Source of the DNA: an uncultured Micavibrio sp.
GTDB lineage: Bacteria > Pseudomonadota > Alphaproteobacteria > Micavibrionales > UBA1664
NCBI GenBank assembly: GCA_913057885.1
Contig: CAJXOI010000053.1
Span: forward strand, 1 to 6,287
Length of the DNA: 6,287 nucleotides
Reading direction: 5' to 3'
Below, piece by piece: positions 5,778 to 6,287 of this stretch; the first letter of the stretch is position 1; each line of letters opens with the position of its first letter. A model generated the notes under the pieces. The model did no database searches, was not told the DNA's origin, and saw only the letters and a list, made by a program, of their open reading frames with translations. The translations under genes were made by a program, and so were the position numbers.

Positions 5778-6287
5778 TCTCCCCCGCGGCCTTAATCGCG
5801 GGTATTGGTGATGATCAAAACAGGCGTTGCGACAGTCTTGCAGCGCCTTTATCAATTTACCACGGGTTTCAAAAAATCTCTGTGGCTCGATACTCGGGAT
5901 GTGGCGACCGTTTTCTGCCCCATCAGCCAGATAGCAACGATAATTTAACTCTATTTGTAAAACCTCGATATTATCTGCGGCGCCGTAATGTTGTGTAATG
6001 TATCCGCCTGAAAAAACACCCCTTGTTTGTGTAGACAGCCCATGCGAGGAGAAATTGTGACATGCGGCTGGAAATAGGGTTTTTGCCGTGTCTTGTTGAC
6101 GCCCTGCCCCTAAACATACATCTTTATCACTCTCAACGGCAAAGCTGTGCATATCAATGACATAGGCACGGCCAAATCGTTTGATTGCCTTCATCATCAG
6201 ATCGGTTAAACCATCGTGATAAGCGTGATAATACGGCATACGGTCGTCGATACGCATATCACAGTCAGGATCTCTTAAAATCGGGTC
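5766..6287 (-). CDS. N-formylglutamate amidohydrolase family protein (5' partial)
   Basis: The minus-strand frame runs off the right edge, so only the C-terminal 173 residues are visible; the family is usually about 250-300 residues. Well-studied members (HutG type) hydrolyse N-formyl-L-glutamate to formate and glutamate in histidine breakdown, using a divalent metal. Visible hallmarks are MPYYHAYHDGL, VIDMHSF (the place of the usual I-D-C-H-S-M, with probable metal ligands Asp and His), and FSGGYITQHYGAADNIEVLQIEL, matching the conserved GGyit..yG......QiE block. The Met at 6257 is not the start, because DPILRDPDCD in front of it continues family-like sequence. The stop overlaps the end of convergent dnaA by 12 bases, and the last residues (PRLRPRGRLPL) are encoded over the GC hairpin and look unconserved. 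No other hut genes are visible, so the substrate is uncertain. Confidence 0.82.
   Translation of the reverse strand, partial: DPILRDPDCDMRIDDRMPYYHAYHDGLTDLMMKAIKRFGRAYVIDMHSFAVESDKDVCLGAGRQQDTAKTLFPAACHNFSSHGLSTQTRGVFSGGYITQHYGAADNIEVLQIELNYRCYLADGAENGRHIPSIEPQRFFETRGKLIKALQDCRNACFDHHQYPRLRPRGRLPL
5783..5802. terminator. GC-rich hairpin between convergent genes, possible dnaA terminator
   Basis: CCCGCG (5783-5788) and CGCGGG (5797-5802) form a 6-bp all-GC stem with an 8-base loop, starting 6 bases after the dnaA stop. No T run follows on the plus strand, so it is not a classic intrinsic terminator; it may stabilise the 3' end or pause polymerase. It lies inside the last codons of the opposing gene. 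Confidence 0.4.

Noticed and set aside
6215..6231. Tandem CGTGATAA repeat resembling degenerate DnaA boxes
   Set aside because: It lies in the amidohydrolase coding sequence and simply encodes the YHAYH motif on the minus strand; the match to the DnaA box is poor.

Overview
The window looks like a stretch of alphaproteobacterial chromosome next to dnaA. The evidence is the order mutM - rpsT - dnaA on one strand, a layout common in Alphaproteobacteria, and a DnaA whose sensor 1 to arginine-finger segment and C-terminal signature read like alphaproteobacterial versions. Coding GC is moderate (roughly mid-40s percent by eye), and the gap before dnaA drops to about 26% GC (78 of 300 bases, 4021-4320, hand count). 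A free-living or predatory lineage such as Micavibrio-like bacteria, or a host-associated one, would fit, but the exact taxon cannot be settled from this sequence.

Layout, left to right. (1) 2-2137, plus strand: the 3' part of a large type IV secretion coupling ATPase of the DotL/IcmO/TrbC class, open at the left edge, with Walker A and B motifs and a long disordered acidic tail. (2) 2206-2778: an NAD(P)H-dependent FMN reductase with a good ribosome binding site. (3) 2771-3586: mutM (Fpg), the 8-oxoguanine DNA glycosylase. Its start codon overlaps the reductase by 8 bases, so the two are probably translationally coupled. Its C-terminal zinc finger has lost two of the four cysteines. (4) 3587-3730: an A/T-rich gap with an inverted repeat and a sigma70-type promoter for (5) 3731-4003, rpsT (ribosomal protein S20), which is followed by a clear intrinsic terminator. 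(6) 4004-4325: a very AT-rich 322-base gap with one near-consensus DnaA box and two adjacent inverted repeats. It is the candidate dnaA control region and possibly part of a replication origin. (7) 4326-5777: dnaA, the replication initiator. (8) 5766-6287, minus strand: the C-terminal part of an N-formylglutamate amidohydrolase family protein, convergent with dnaA, overlapping its 3' end by 12 bases and cut by the right edge.

The genes fall into three functional groups: secretion/conjugation (the coupling protein), oxidative-damage handling (flavin reductase plus MutM), and replication/translation housekeeping (S20, DnaA). I see no complete new system here. The most notable points are the degenerate MutM zinc finger, the DotL-type coupling protein directly beside the dnaA locus, the structured AT-rich region before dnaA, and the flavin reductase - mutM coupling. 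No tRNA, rRNA, CRISPR array or insertion sequence was recognised.
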